Translations under genes and position numbers: made by a program
Part shown: piece by piece, positions 43,404 to 56,125 of the stretch
Position numbering within the stretch: position 1 is the first letter of the stretch
Layout: each line of letters begins with the position of its first letter
Source: Neurospora tetraspora
Lineage: Eukaryota; Ascomycota; Sordariomycetes; Sordariales; Sordariaceae
Reading direction: 5' to 3'
Length of the DNA: 64,000 nucleotides
Assembly: GCF_033439725.1 (NCBI RefSeq)
Contig: NW_026944387.1
Coordinates: 4,154,001 to 4,218,000, forward strand
The notes under the pieces: generated by a model
Seen by the model: the letters and a program-made list of their open reading frames with translations, nothing else
The model's database searches: none
What the model was told of the DNA's origin: nothing

Positions 43404-45419
43404 TGTTGCGAAGGTGATGAGGTGCAAACTGTGTTGTCTGGAGAGCACTGCTGATCTCTTGGTCCGGGTTAGAGGGAGGAGGATGTCGCCTTATATAGGA
43501 GTTGAAGTCGAGTCTTTCCGGAGGCCATGATGGCGACGTTCGGCCGAACCTTGGCTTTCATACGGGCCCCCCAAGAAAGGCTATACGCAAATAGGAAGAT
43601 GGGGTAGCGAAGTTGCAGTGTCCCTGGGAGCTGATGGACACCCAGGCGGATGTGGGGACGAGAAAGGAATGTCGTTTTGCACGTGGCTTCAGATAAGAAA
43701 CAAGGCATCTAACAATGGGCTGCTCTCAATGCTTCGATGGGGGTCCAATGTCTGTCATTGGCAGTTGTGGTTACGGGAGAAATACCAAGGCGCATGAAAT
43801 CGTGACCTGCGGGAGCCGGAAATTATGAGTCCCCAAGACCGGGCTATAGGTTCTTGTTTCTGGTCCGCCATGACTGACATACGGAGTCCGGAGTATAACA
43901 GTAGTCGAATATGGGGAATCCCGTCCCGCTAGTAACCAACAGTCCACCGGCTAGCTTAACTTGGAGGCGGTGAACTCATTAACGCCGGGCCACACCGATT
44001 GGTCCGTCACCCGCGATGTGGTGTATAGTAGTCCATCTTCCCCTTCGTACCTTGATCGTACCTGAAACGGTGTTCTCAACAACGCAAGAGCCAAGCAAAG
44101 GACTCAACGGAAAGGGAGGGCGTTGATAACAAAGCAACTCCAGGGTGTAGTGTTTGTAAGCAAGCAAGCAAAAATATCCCCCCTTGTTTTGCTTTGCTTT
44201 ATTTCGAACGTTGGCTTGAAGTGCTCCAGACATGGGGCTCTGCCGAAGAGGGTGTCGAGATTAACTCGCTTGGGAAGGAGGTTGTGCCCAGGGCGGTTTC
44301 AGAGTAGGATGGAAATGATTGGAGGGTTTCATTGCTCCAACGTGCCTCTTGCCATTAGTATTTGCGGGGAATTGGACTAGCTCCGGGGACGGGAGTAAAG
44401 TTCTGACAGGCTTGATGCCAATGTCCACCGGTCTATATTACGACCTGAGAAGCTAGATTTCTTGATGAGTACAGTATGACTTCGCTTGATGCTTTTCCAG
44501 TCTGCAAGGCATAAACATGAAGTCAGCATCATCTATATCAGACATCTGTTCACCAAACCCCTACCGTTAAAGGCGCCCCTTATCAAATTCCACTGTTGGT
44601 CAGTGCGGTGCAGATCCAATGCCTGGATGTTTATCGGGGCGAGACCTTCCTCCGTCTTGGGGGAAATTCACTGCCGATCGAGGGCGATCCGGCCTCTTCC
44701 TGCAACCTCTATCGATGGAATAATGCCAGATCCTGGTTGCTTCCCCCACATGCCTGAACGAGGTGCCATTGTCATGTCTTCTTCAGCTTCACCTTCCTGA
44801 TACAGGCTCCACATCCGTGAATTCCCTTTGTGAAGACAATAGTTGAGTTTGAGGTGCAGCCTCTGTCACTATCACGGGAGTTCTATGAGGAGAAGGTTGC
44901 TCTGGCGGTTCTGGGCACAAGGTCGATGACTCGATGCAGTTCTGGGAGTTTGTCAGCGACCGTTTGCATTTGTCAACGGGTTCCTGTCGATGATCAAGAT
45001 AAAGTTCTCACGATGCTCCTTGAGGGCGTGGGGTGTGGGGAAGCATCCTTTGCCCCTGAGGCTCTAGGGACCGGACTTGACATGGTCGTGGGGTAAAATG
45101 CTCGTCATCTGTGATGAAGACGCCCCTAACGCCTCTTAACGCCCCATTGTAGGATGACCAATGAAGGAAGTCGAACGAGCGGTGATATGTTGCTGTAGAG
45201 GATCGACCATTGTGAGAACAAGATACTAGTCGTCTGTGTGGCTTGCTCGCTTCCGTCGCGACACGCGGTGGTCAAGGTTGGTGTTTCGTGTAAGTGATGG
45301 TGCAGCGAATCGGAGTTAAGCAATAGCTTGAAACTAGAGGGTACCGCCTTTTCTCGTTCAAATCGGATTCATCCTTCCCATATACAGTCTAGTACGTCTG
45401 GCGGGAGTTAGGCGGGCGC
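43404..45419. other. Intergenic, promoter of protease, left flank of AT-rich island
   Basis: 2 kb without a convincing gene. Base composition is normal until about 45400, where it changes abruptly. Confidence 0.5.
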
Positions 45420-48400
45420 CTACAACTAGGGTAATTAACGTAGCCGTGTAAAGAGGCTCGATTAGATTATAAGGGTAAGAAAAGTAGCCTCCCTTACTAA
45501 TATATATACTTAGTAAAAGAGAAGGTTCTAAAGACTGCTAGCATTTTAATTCCTATTAATATCGTCGTTTTTATTCTTTTTATTCATTAACTAATAATAT
45601 TAACTATAAAAACGGCGATATTTTTAAACTCTCTCTATAAAATTATGCCTCGTATTAACTTTACGACTATTAATATCGTTTATACGTAAATAGCTATATA
45701 CTTTGCATTATTAATTAAATTTTATTTTATTTTATAAACGTAAAAAAAAATTTCAAGGATACTAAAATTTTTATTATTAATAACGAATATAATATTATTT
45801 ATCGGCAACCCTCCTCCTTCGGGTTTATATACGTTATTGGTTTATTCTTTAAAAGTAGTAGTAATTATTTTAATTAAATTCGAAAGGGGTAGAGGAATAT
45901 TATTAATGAATATATTTTGAATAAGAATTATTTAATTAGATGCTTTATAAAATCGAGAAGGAGGCGATAGCGAAAAAATGATATATAGGGTACTGAAAAA
46001 GAATAGTAAGAAAGTAAGGTATTTATATAAATAAAAGAATTTATTATTATTAAAGATAAAGACGAGGATTAATTGAGTAAAATCGTTACCATTGAATTTC
46101 CCTCCTCCTCCTTATTTTTAATATTTAGAATTAAATTATTAATCCTAATACTAGCTTTAATAATTGCCGTATTCTTAAATTCAAAGAGTTTGGCGACGAA
46201 TTTAACCTATTTAAATTTATTATATTTAAAAATTCGTTATTATTTATAGAAAGCTTTAAAGGTATTAATATTTATTTCTCAATAATTTATATTTAATTCG
46301 TTGACGGTAATTCTTTTATTAAATTCTAAATAGACTATATTAACAATTTTAAAATTATTAATATATCGAAACTTAGTAAAATCAATATCCTTCCAATTAA
46401 TACCCTTAATATTAATTTTATAGTTTTTTAAACCGTTAGGGTGTATAGAAATATTACAATCTATAAAAGACTTAGTTACTAAGTTAGGATTTTCTATTTT
46501 TAGCCGGTTGATTGCCTGTATGATAAAATATATTAGTATAATCCTTTTTTAACCGGGAGTCTATTTATCGAATTCCTTATTAATAATTTCTATTTTTTCA
46601 ATATATTATTAATATTTATCGAAGAGGTAGGCCTTAATCGATTTATTAATATAGGTATTGAGGGGTTATAATATTATATTTATTTAGGGTATTAAATACG
46701 TTCTTTATTTTATAAAAGCTAGCTGTATTTGTAAATTAAGAAGGCCTTATCGTTATTAATATTTACCTTTTTAAATAATTCTTTATAAATCTATTTAATT
46801 ATTAACCTTTTATTATTATGAACTATTACGTTAAATTCGAACGGTATAACTTAATTATATTAATTGGTTTTATTTAAACAAATGAAGGGGGTTAATAATA
46901 AAATAGAAGAGATAGGTTAAATAAAGATTTCTACTTCCTTCCTTTTTTCTTTTTTTTTTCTTATAATTAAGTAAGGAATATACTATCTACCTACGTCTAC
47001 TTATATTATAATTTATTTACTTGTAGGCAATAGGTAGAGGATACGGTATTAGTTTACTTTTCCGTCGGGTTAAAGTGTTATTCCAAATTAATAATTATAC
47101 TAATAATAGGAAAAAAGAAAGAAAAAAGGGAAAAAAGATAAAAGGAAGGGAAATTTTTAGGTTTATAGTATATAGTATTATATTTATTTACCCGCCTCAA
47201 TCCTGATAATTACTTATTTGCCCGCAGGTAGTGGGATTAATATAGTATTGTTACTTTCTATTAGTTTTAATTTTATATACGACTTATAACTTAGAAGTAT
47301 AATTTAGGGGGTAGAAGAAGGAAATAAATATAAATAGGAAATAAATATAAATAAGAGGATATAAAAAATGAAAAGAATAAAAAATAATAAAATAAATAAT
47401 TCAATCTACTTTTTAGAATTTTTCGCTTATTGATATTAAATATAGCTTTAAAAATAAGCTTAAGTTTTAACCGTTATATTCTATTTATAAAAATATATAC
47501 AATAAAGGTAATTTAGTATTTATTCTATCTACTTCGATCAGTTTTACTTATAATAATATTATTACTTCTAATATTATATATAGCGCTATTAAGGAATTTA
47601 AAAGGTACGGGAGTTTCGTCGAAGTTAATAATAAAATTCTTAATTATTTATTAAAAAGAAGGGGAATTAATTAATAGAAAATTAAATAAGGAAGTAAGAA
47701 AGGTAAAAACTATATATTTTATGGGGGGTAGGCGGGGTATTATTTAATATACGGTTAAATTATTTAATTATAAGGTGGTTAATATTCCTACGTACGAATT
47801 TAAGGAATTTAATTATAAAACGAAGGTAATCCTTTAGTAATTTTAATAATTAGTAGGTTATTCGTCGAATAATAATATTATACCACCTTATAAACCCTTT
47901 AAATTAATTAGTCGAAAAGCGAAATTCTATATAAGCTTACCGAATAAATTAATAAAAGAAGTATTTAAATTTCAATTTAAATTAGCTAATATGTATTAAA
48001 TTGTTTTTTTTTTATTTTCAAAAGAAATTATTAAATAATTTCTTTTCTACGTTTAGGAAATGAAGCTGGAAAGTATATTCTTTCCCGAAAATATTATTAT
48101 CCTTCTTAGCCTACTAATTACTAATAGTAAATTTAAGGATATTAAATTAATTTATAATAATTGAATACGTTAGTTAAATTTTTCTTAGTAGTAATAGCCG
48201 GCGGTTAAATTAAGCGGTATCGAATTTTAAAATATTTATTTAAGTATAGGGTCGTCGATAAATAGTATTATAAATAGGGGTATTAACGAAATAATATAAA
48301 AGGAAATCGAAGATTTTAATCTAAATTCTTTGTAACCGTCAGTTATTAATCCTTTTAACTTTAGGTAGGTAAATATATTCTTTATTATTATATTGCTTAG

Positions 48401-48930
48401 TTAATATTTTAATTAATTTATTTAATTTCTAGAGTTTAATTAACTTAGTGTAGAAAAGGCTGGGTTCGGTAAACGAAGTATTAATTATTATTAATAAACA
48501 AGATATATTAAAAGAAAAAGAGGTTGATGGAGGAAGACTTGTAATAATAAATTTTAATATAAACAACAATTAAAGACGGTGATTTCTAATACCGATTATA
48601 AAGTTTATATATTTAGTAGGGTAGGTAGAGAAACTATTTAATAAAATATAGTTAGAGGTAATAATGATATAGGGTAATAATATGAATTATTAAATTGAGA
48701 TTCAAAATGAAATTTACTTTAGGATCGGTCGGGTTTTTAATAATAATAATAATAAACCCCCCAATAGGAATTTTAATAGTAGTAAACTTGAACACATCGT
48801 TAAATTTAATACTTATTTCTTTAATAAAAGACTATATCACGATCGATAGTTTTAGTGTTATTTAATTAATTATAGTAATAATAGCGGTTAAAATATACGA
48901 ATTAAATTCTAAAAAGGTTATTATTTAAGG
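45420..48930. repeat. AT-rich, ORF-free island, probable RIP-mutated relic
   Basis: About 3.5 kb dominated by TTA, TAA and TATTAAT-like words, with few CA and TG dinucleotides and many TA. No frame of 60 codons occurs in any of six frames between about 45323 and 49087, which is explained by the flood of TAA/TTA. Both edges are sharp. This is the footprint of repeat-induced point mutation (C to T in CpA context, both strands), the premeiotic defence of Neurospora, on a former transposon. A few islands with CG survive (about 45810, 48200). No terminal repeats or coding relic could be recognised by eye. Such blocks are usually DNA-methylated, H3K9me3 heterochromatin. Confidence 0.85.
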
Positions 48931-49849
48931 AAGGAGGAGGGGAGGGGAAAAAGGTAGGGAGGCTGGGCGAAATTCTATAAGATTACTGGCATGGGGCACA
49001 CGGTTGGTAGGGGAGTCTATAAGTGGCTGACAGGGTTAAAAAGTGGGTTTAAGTGGGATTGGCGGCCCGGCTATACTTTGATGGGTCTAGCGGGGCAGGG
49101 GGGGATAAATCCGACTTGAATGAGAATTAGCGGTAGAGCCAGAAGGGAAGGTGGGGATAGCATCGGCTGGGCCATTCGGGTGGGCGGTGCCGGGGTTACA
49201 GTGATGATGGAGCCGGTTCTCTACCTTGGTCATTGACGTGCATGAAGATATCTTCAAGCGTCCTGTCAGTTGAGGCAGGTGGCGCCAAGGCAGATCCTTG
49301 ACCGAAAGGGACGTCGGACTGGTATGAAAGCCGATTGGCTGCTGTGTAGCATCTTTCGACTTGACATCGTCTTTGAACCGGCATCTCAATTCCTCCCTGT
49401 TTTTCGAAAGTCTCCGAGTGCTGCAGTATTGTCGACCCCGCGCTGTATCACCTTCCAATCGTCGCCAGATAGCTTCTGAATGCCGAGGTAAGTGACGCTC
49501 GATTCGCTTGCTTTATCCTATATTTGCTGATAACGAAAGGTCAACAGTGCAACATCGGTTCTTTTTCAGTCAACTCACGATTTGATCGGTCAACATCGCC
49601 GGTTTCTTTCGGACCTTGGGCCAGAGACCAGACAGCGGCCTATCGCATCGTCAGCATTCAGCAAGAAAGCAAACACTCTTCGTCAAGCGCGTCGGACAGC
49701 GCCGAGTCCCGCTCAAGCTCGGCTTCAACCGTCACCCTCGATTTCCAGTCCACCTGCTGTGTCTTTGTCGACTTCCGCCGTCGACTTCCACCGTCAACCA
49801 CCGCACCCCTCAACGCTTCCCAGCTTCTCACCGAACACCACCCCCCAAG
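48931..49849. other. Right flank of AT-rich island, leader of next gene
   Basis: Composition returns to normal at about 48940. No gene seen; the final 300 bp are C-rich, like a leader. The downstream frame is open back to about 49616 but without coding character there. Confidence 0.45.
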
Positions 49850-50389
49850 ATGTCTTCCCAGTCCCCCATTCCCCTCTCCCTAACCATCTCCCAGCCAAAC
49901 GCCACCGCTGCCCCCCCAACCCTCCTCCTAACCCTCGCCAACACCTCCCCAGACGTCCCCATCACCCTGCTAACCTGGTCCTCCCCCCTCGACCCTCTGG
50001 CCCTCCAACTCGGCCTCATCCACATCTCCTCCCCCTCCAACTCTTCCAACAAGATCGACTTCCCTAAGCTCATGATCAAGCGCGCCATGCCTCCTCCCGA
50101 GGACGCGCTGGTCACTTTGGGCCCTGGAGAGGCACGGAGCCAGGAGGTGGTGATGAGGGAGCCGATTGTTGATGGAGACAAACTCTTAGAGTTGGCGGAG
50201 GAGGGGAAGGTGGGGGTTAGGGTTGTTTGTGGGAAGGAGGATGATGAGGAGAGCGGGGTGGTGGTTTGGGTGGGGAAGAAGAGGGAGGATGTTAGTCCTG
50301 AGGAGGTCGAGTTGCTGGGAAGGGGAAAAGAGGCGAAGAGGTGGAGGGTTGAGAGGGAGGTTTTTGGGATGAGGGTTAATGGGTCGTGA
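49850..50389 (+). CDS. Conserved fungal protein of unknown function (179 aa)
   Basis: Single exon from the ATG at 49850 (CCAAGATGTCTTCC). Features: PLSLTISQPN, LLLTLANTSPDVPITLLTWSSPLDPLALQLGL, IKRAMPPPEDALVTLGPGEA, VVMREPIV and a final EREVFGMRVNG. The alternating hydrophobic pattern with NTS..PITLLTW suggests a beta-sandwich (Ig-like). I recall similar short proteins in many Pezizomycotina without assigned function, but could not check. Cytosolic by appearance. Upstream in-frame sequence is disregarded because the leader composition starts there. Confidence 0.75.
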   Translation: MSSQSPIPLSLTISQPNATAAPPTLLLTLANTSPDVPITLLTWSSPLDPLALQLGLIHISSPSNSSNKIDFPKLMIKRAMPPPEDALVTLGPGEARSQEVVMREPIVDGDKLLELAEEGKVGVRVVCGKEDDEESGVVVWVGKKREDVSPEEVELLGRGKEAKRWRVEREVFGMRVNGS

Positions 50390-51141
50390 TGGGGGGTTAT
50401 TGGTGTTGATGGGAAGAGTAAAGGAAGAGGGGAGGGGTTGGTCTGTGCCGGAGGGGAAGTGTGTTGCCGACCCAGGGTTGGGGTTCAGTGTGTCGGAAGC
50501 AGGACTGGGATGCTGAGATGGAAGGAAACGATGTCCTCGTCATCCCAAGACACAAACGGGAAACAAACAGCCGGGACAGCTCGTGGTTGGCCGGGTTAGG
50601 GTTTGACTCGTGCTAGAGCCCTGCTGTCCCTACACAACAACACCACAATGCTTCATGTTCGACTTCAGCAACAGTCAGTGGGATGCAGTCAAAAAACATG
50701 AATCATTCATTGTCATACACATCATTTATATTTCCCCAAGATCTCCATCCGAAACAGGATTGTCTTGAGTGTTGGCGGTGTCTTCCTCCAGACGCCTTGC
50801 CAGGCATGCTGTACATAGTGTACAAGTGAAATGATCCGTGCACGCCATGTCCGCTGCCCCAGTTTCCCCCCTTTGATGGTCAACACAATGTCGTCATGAC
50901 CATCAAGGTGTAAACAAAGCGATCAACCGATCAGGACCGCAATATTGAAATCGGACGAAACATTCCGCAGGCCAATTGCAGCTTTCCTTTCACCCTGCAG
51001 AAAAAGGCTCGGCAAGGTGCTTCCTTCCTCCCCTTCCTCATCACCATATCCCGTTTGTTTACTTTCTTTCCCCGTGCATTGCCAACATCAACGACGCCAG
51101 AGATTCCCGATTTCTTCTCTTCCCTTTCGAAAAACTAAGAA
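50390..51141. other. Intergenic, promoter of the FAD-Rieske gene
   Basis: 750 bp. Nothing specific recognised. Confidence 0.4.
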
Positions 51142-53279
51142 ATGGCTATTCTCGCATCAGCTTGCCAGAGACAAACAACCCGACTTTTAACCCAAAACGC
51201 CGTGTCTGGTCGCATTTCCGCACTCTCTGCGACTCGTGACGTCACCGCAGCAACCCCCTTCTCTTATAAGTTGAGGGGAACTTCTACCCGCACCATCATC
51301 ACCCAAACACAACAACCGTCCGCTCCTCAGACTCGCACAACTGCCTCTCGTTATAAGGCACTTTCTCAAGTACAGGCTGTTACTCCTAGGTATGTCTTTC
51401 GTCTTTGTTCACTTCCACTAGCACCTGTCTACCTACCTGACTGGACTCGACGGTATACTGACTCTCAAGCTACCACAGACAAACCTTCGCAACCATGACC
51501 CAACCCAACACCCAACCCTACCGAGCAATGCAATCCTCCGGCTCCACCGACCCCGTCTGGACGCACAAGCTGCCCTGGTCCAAGATTCCCGAATTCCCAT
51601 CCCTCGACAAAGACCTCGAAACCGACATCGCAATCATCGGCGCCGGTATCGCTGGCATTTCCACCGCCTACGAGCTCGTCAGGCGGGGCAAGCAAGTCAC
51701 TCTCATCGAGGCCCGCAACGTGCTGTCTGGCGAGACGGGTCGCACCTCGGGCCACTTGACCAACGATCTAGACGACGGCTTTGTCGAGATCGCCAAGAAG
51801 CACGGCGAGGAGGGCGCGAAGCAGGCGGCTGCTAGCCATGCGTGGGCGAGAGATAGGATTGGTGAGATTGCCAAGGAGTTGAACATTGAATGCGAGTATC
51901 GCAGGTTGCCGGCGTACGATATCAGCCAGTTCCCCGTGGGCGAGAAGAAGCACGATGATGAGTTGCAGGAGTTGAAGGAGGAAGCCGAGTTTCAGAGGAA
52001 GATTGGGATGGAGACGAGGTTTGATGTGAGTCCCCTTTCCCAGGTATCCCTTCCAGCCAGGTCGATACTAACCGAGAAAATGAAACAGCCCAACCTAACA
52101 GTCCGCGGCTGGACCTCCTCCATCGACCAACGCGGCGGCATGGTCGCCGACAACCAAGCCACCTTCCACCCGACCAAGTACCTCGTCGGCGTGCTCAACT
52201 GGCTCCAGACCCAGCCCAACTTCCACTGCTACGCCCGCACCCGCGTCATGGACATCAAGGAAAAAGGCATCGAGCTTTTGGGAATGGGCCACAAGACGGT
52301 CGAGATCCAGACGGAAAACGGCCACACCATCAAAGCCGAGAACGCCATCGAAGCCACCTGCGTCCCGCTCCAGAAGCTGTCGGTGATCACCCAGCTCGAG
52401 TTCTACCGCACCTACTGCATCGCCGTGCGCGTGCCCAAGGGGTCCGTCGAGGACTGTCTGCTGTACGACAACGCGGAAGAGTACAAGTACGTCCGCCTGA
52501 CCGCGTGCGACGAGAACGACGATTACCTCGTCGTCGGCGGCTGTGATCATAAGGTCGGCCAGGAGGAGACCACGTCCCGCTTTGGCGAGCTGGAGAAGTG
52601 GACGAGGAGCCGCTTCCCTCAAACAAAAAGCACAGACTATAAGTGGAGTGGACAGATCTTTGAGCCGGTTGATTACGTGGGTTTTATCGGCAAGAACCAG
52701 GGCAACGATAAGATTTACATAGTCACTGGTGACTCGGGCGATGGCTTGACGCATGGTGTTTTGGCGGGCAGGTTGTTGGCGGATGAGATTGAGGGTGTCA
52801 AGAACCCGTGGGCGGATCTGTACAGTCCCAAGCGCGTGGCGAGCATCTTGAAGTCCCTGCCGAGCATGGTCGGCCATGATTTGCAGATTAATGCGCAGTA
52901 TAAGCGGTTTTTGCAGACGGATATTCAGGATATTGAGGACTTGCCTAGGGGGTGTGGTGGTGTTTTGAACAAGGTATGTTTCGCCATTTTCTCCCTTCTT
53001 TTTGAGCCGACAATGATGCTGACGAAAGAAAAAAAACAGGCCACTCAGAAGCCCGTCGCCGTGTACAAGGACGAGAACGGTAACGTCAAGCAGTTCAGCG
53101 CTCTCTGCCCCCATCTCAAGGGCGTCGTGTGCTGGAACCATGTCGAGAAGAGCTTCGATTGCCCGGTGCATGGTTCTCGCTTCTCTAAGGAGGGTATTTG
53201 CGTTAGTGGACCGGCCAAGGCGGGTCTGGCGCCTGCTGATGAGGCGGGTGAGAAGGAGCAGGTTGCTGCTGCTGCTTAA
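51142..53279 (+). CDS. Mitochondrial FAD-dependent oxidoreductase with C-terminal Rieske domain
   Basis: Four exons: 51142-51389, 51479-52025, 52089-52973 and 53040-53279; 639 residues. The N-terminus (MAILASACQRQTTRLLTQNAVSGR...) is basic and Ser/Thr-rich without acidic residues, a probable mitochondrial presequence. Near residue 137 is the FAD-binding IAIIGAGIAG of the DAO (glycine oxidase-like) family, then GRTSGHL. The last exon adds a Rieske [2Fe-2S] site: CPH at ~583-585 and CPVH at ~601-604. DAO-Rieske fusions are known in bacteria and fungi; the substrate is not established. Introns 2 and 3 are 63 and 66 nt with no in-frame stop, so retained forms stay in frame. A second ATG at 51495 could give a form without presequence. 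Confidence 0.88.
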
Positions 53280-53662
53280 GTCATCACCGAGGAGAAGGAG
53301 GAATTGAAATGAGTTCATGATATGATATGGTCGTTTGGAAGGCATGAGTTATCAGGGGGTTTTCTAATGAGCTATCAAAGATCGGTATGGCTGTATCGCT
53401 GATAATGTTTATGATGCTTTTGGCGTTGATGGGATATAATGGTCATAATATTTCTACCGCATGCTCTCGTGACTCGAGGTAGCTAGTTCATGCAAGAACT
53501 GCCATTGCCGTCGATACCGTCAATGCACCAAAGAGATAGCGCACGCTTCTAAGTGATATCCAAGATCTAAACCAAGAAAGAAAAGGACCATCCCACATCC
53601 CATCACATCATCCCTTCGTTCTCCTACCGTACACACCAGAATATTTAACCTTCGTCCCCCCT
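53280..53662. other. Convergent 3' ends
   Basis: 380 bp between the FAD-Rieske gene and the RTA1 gene. Nothing else seen. Confidence 0.4.
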
Positions 53663-54873
53663 TTACACACCAACAACCTTTTCATTCCCCGAACTCGTCT
53701 CCCCCATTTCGTGTCCCTGCTGTCCACCACCACCCTCCCTCTCCGCCCTCAACCTAGGATTAACTTTCTCGGAATGACTCATCCAAGGAAACCACACCCC
53801 CGGCGCAAACCCCGTAAACAGCACACAAGCAATCAACACCATAAAGCTCTCCAGCACCACAAAGCTCGGCTCATCCTGCATGATCTCGTTTCCCCAACCC
53901 CCCGCCATCTCCGCAATTCTGTAAATACACCGGATCAACAGCGCGGAATAAGCACCGGCCATGGCCCAGAGGAACATCTTCGTTTTCTTATCGGTCCAGG
54001 TCTGTTTTTCCTGCGTCTCTTCACCCTCGGGAAAACTCCTAAAATGCTTCTTGGCGCGAAGCAAAAAAATGGCTGACAAAATACCGAAGGTGGCCAGGAC
54101 GACGACCTGCAGAACGATACCAGCGATGATCACCCTGTTGCCCTGCTGCAGCAGCGAGTAATTGTCTTTGCCGGCGGCGGCGGCGATGCCGCCACCTATG
54201 GCTTGGATTACGAGACAAGAAACGTCGGCGGGGACGAAGAATAAAGGGTAGAATTTGGGGCGGAAGGGGGATAAGGAAGGGGAGAGAGTGGAGATTATGT
54301 GTTTTAAAGTCAGGTAGAGGCCGATGCAGATGAGGGTTGGGCCGAGGATGATGGAGACTATTTGGGTTTTGAAGGCGGAAGCCTGCCAGGGGTTCTGGGA
54401 GAGGACGGCGCGGGCTGCGTAGCCTGTTTGTGGAGGGGGGTTGTTAGCATTTGTGTGCAAAAGGATGAGAGTGTTGAGGATAGGAAGGCATAGATAGGAG
54501 ATAGGGAAAGGAAAACAAAAGGGCTCCGGAGGTGAGAAAAAGGTATCGGAATTGGGCAAGGTGATTAGGGGAATGGATCAATGGCTCAATGCTGAGACCG
54601 CGGGACCGGGGACATACCAGCACACTCCAAAATACACCCCGCCGTAATAGCAATCGAGTATCCCCACGTTCTCTTCCAGATACCGATACCAAGTGTTAAA
54701 ATCGCACACAGACCGAACCCGATCGCCAGGAAGATGTTGACGCCCTCGTTGGGATAGTAACCGAGCGTGGTGTACTCGACTCGGCAGATAGCCGTTACTT
54801 TGGTGCAGGTATCGTAACCCGGGTGGAATTGGGATGTGGAGGCCGGTAGGCCGGCCGAAGCTGTTGTAGACAT
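53663..54873 (-). CDS. RTA1-family membrane protein
   Basis: Exons 54873-54618 and 54423-53663; 338 residues. The intron (GTATGT...CAAACAG) is phase 1. Seven predicted membrane segments, with family landmarks: YTTLGYYPNEGVNIFLAIGF near the start, LECAGYAARAV after the second segment, AADVSCLVIQAIGGG-like VPADVSCLVIQAIGG in the middle, and IRCIYRIAEMAGGW before the last segments. RTA1-like proteins are fungal plasma- or internal-membrane proteins linked to lipid translocation (Rsb1) and resistance to 7-aminocholesterol (Rta1). The C-terminal tail is hydrophilic and Gly/Glu-rich. Alternative names are possible within the family; the substrate cannot be read from sequence. Confidence 0.9.
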
Positions 54874-56125
54874 TGTGTCGGTCGTGTTTGCGATCGATTA
54901 TGTATGTGAGGACGGTGGTGATCCGGAGGTGTAATCGGAATCAGATCGGGGTCCGGAACGAAGAAGTGGAGACGAAAAGGCAATCGGCGCCGGGTGGGTG
55001 GAGACCGAATGCGTCGGGACTGGCGACCGAAGGTGTCGGGTTGTGCGCTCGATTGATCCCGAATGATGTTTTCGTTTCGTCGATGTTATCCAACCCCAAA
55101 AAGAATGCAGGTTGAAAAAGCCCACAGAGGAAATCCCGAAAAGAGAAGGGTCGAGAGAAAAAGGAAGGGAACGGCTTCGGTTTTAATCTCCTCTCCCAAA
55201 AACTCAAAACCAATCGCCCAGTTCCAACGAAGCTAGACCCAACGTCCGGGCAAAAAGTTATCCGGGAGTGATCCGTCAGACTCAGCCGCCTCTTCTGAAA
55301 GCGGTACAGTGTAATGTCCCCATTCCCAGTAGCTCAAGGAGTGCTGTGATTTGCCAACCCGGACTCGCGGTATCTTTCTTCTTATAAACATTCCTCGTCT
55401 TCCGCGTATTGGACATCACTGGAGAGGAGTCTTGGATGCGGCGGCAAGGGCGGTTCCACCGTTCCTGACTCTTTCAGGGAAGGTCCCCGTCTTTAGGACC
55501 ACGCTTGTCTGGTGGATGCGTCGGATAGAAAGGATGCCGATTGGTAGAAACTGTCCGCATGCGAATAGGGCCACGCCACTAGGAGGGGTGAGCATTGGTG
55601 ATCCCCACATCAAAGAAGTTGGAGGTCCTGGTTGTTGGTTGTCATTTTCCACCACCGTTGCCCAACAGAGTCCTTCATTAGAGGTACGAAAAAGCCGAAG
55701 ACCGGCACCATTTCGTAATCATTTCAGACGTGTCGGTCTCGCGAGGATGATAACCTAATTGCCGGAGGATGATCCAACCGTGTCCTGTGGCTGTTTCTAG
55801 CGGTCTTCTAGAAGCTTTTGCCCGTTGGTTGCGTCCAGCAGCACAGTGGCAGCTCAACTTCAGCCCTACGCAAATTGCCGTGCACTGATAGCCTGTTTGC
55901 CGTTGGGGCTTGCACGGCTTGCAACAAGCGAGCTCAGCTGTGACTTGCTTTGTCATCAGCAGCTTCATCGGACCATCGCTGAGACTTTGGACTGTCAAAC
56001 TGTCTGATCAGCAGCAAGATGATTGTTATGCGACTTCATCTGAATGCAATCACACATATGTCATCTTGGTGAAAGATTAGGCGATTCAGACGACTTACAA
56101 GTTGACCCACCCTCACATACCCAAA
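54874..56125. other. Divergent promoter region, RTA1 gene / Zn2Cys6 gene
   Basis: 1.25 kb. No gene with coding bias. The neighbouring regulator may act on the RTA1 gene, but nothing in the sequence proves it. Confidence 0.4.

Noticed and set aside
45420-48930. Mitochondrial DNA insertion as the source of the AT-rich block
   Set aside because: Total absence of ORFs and loss of CA/TG fits RIP better than organelle origin; not excluded without a search.
52095-53345. 416-codon open frame on the minus strand opposite the FAD-Rieske gene
   Set aside because: It mirrors the C/G third-position bias of the real gene, ignores its introns and has no domain.
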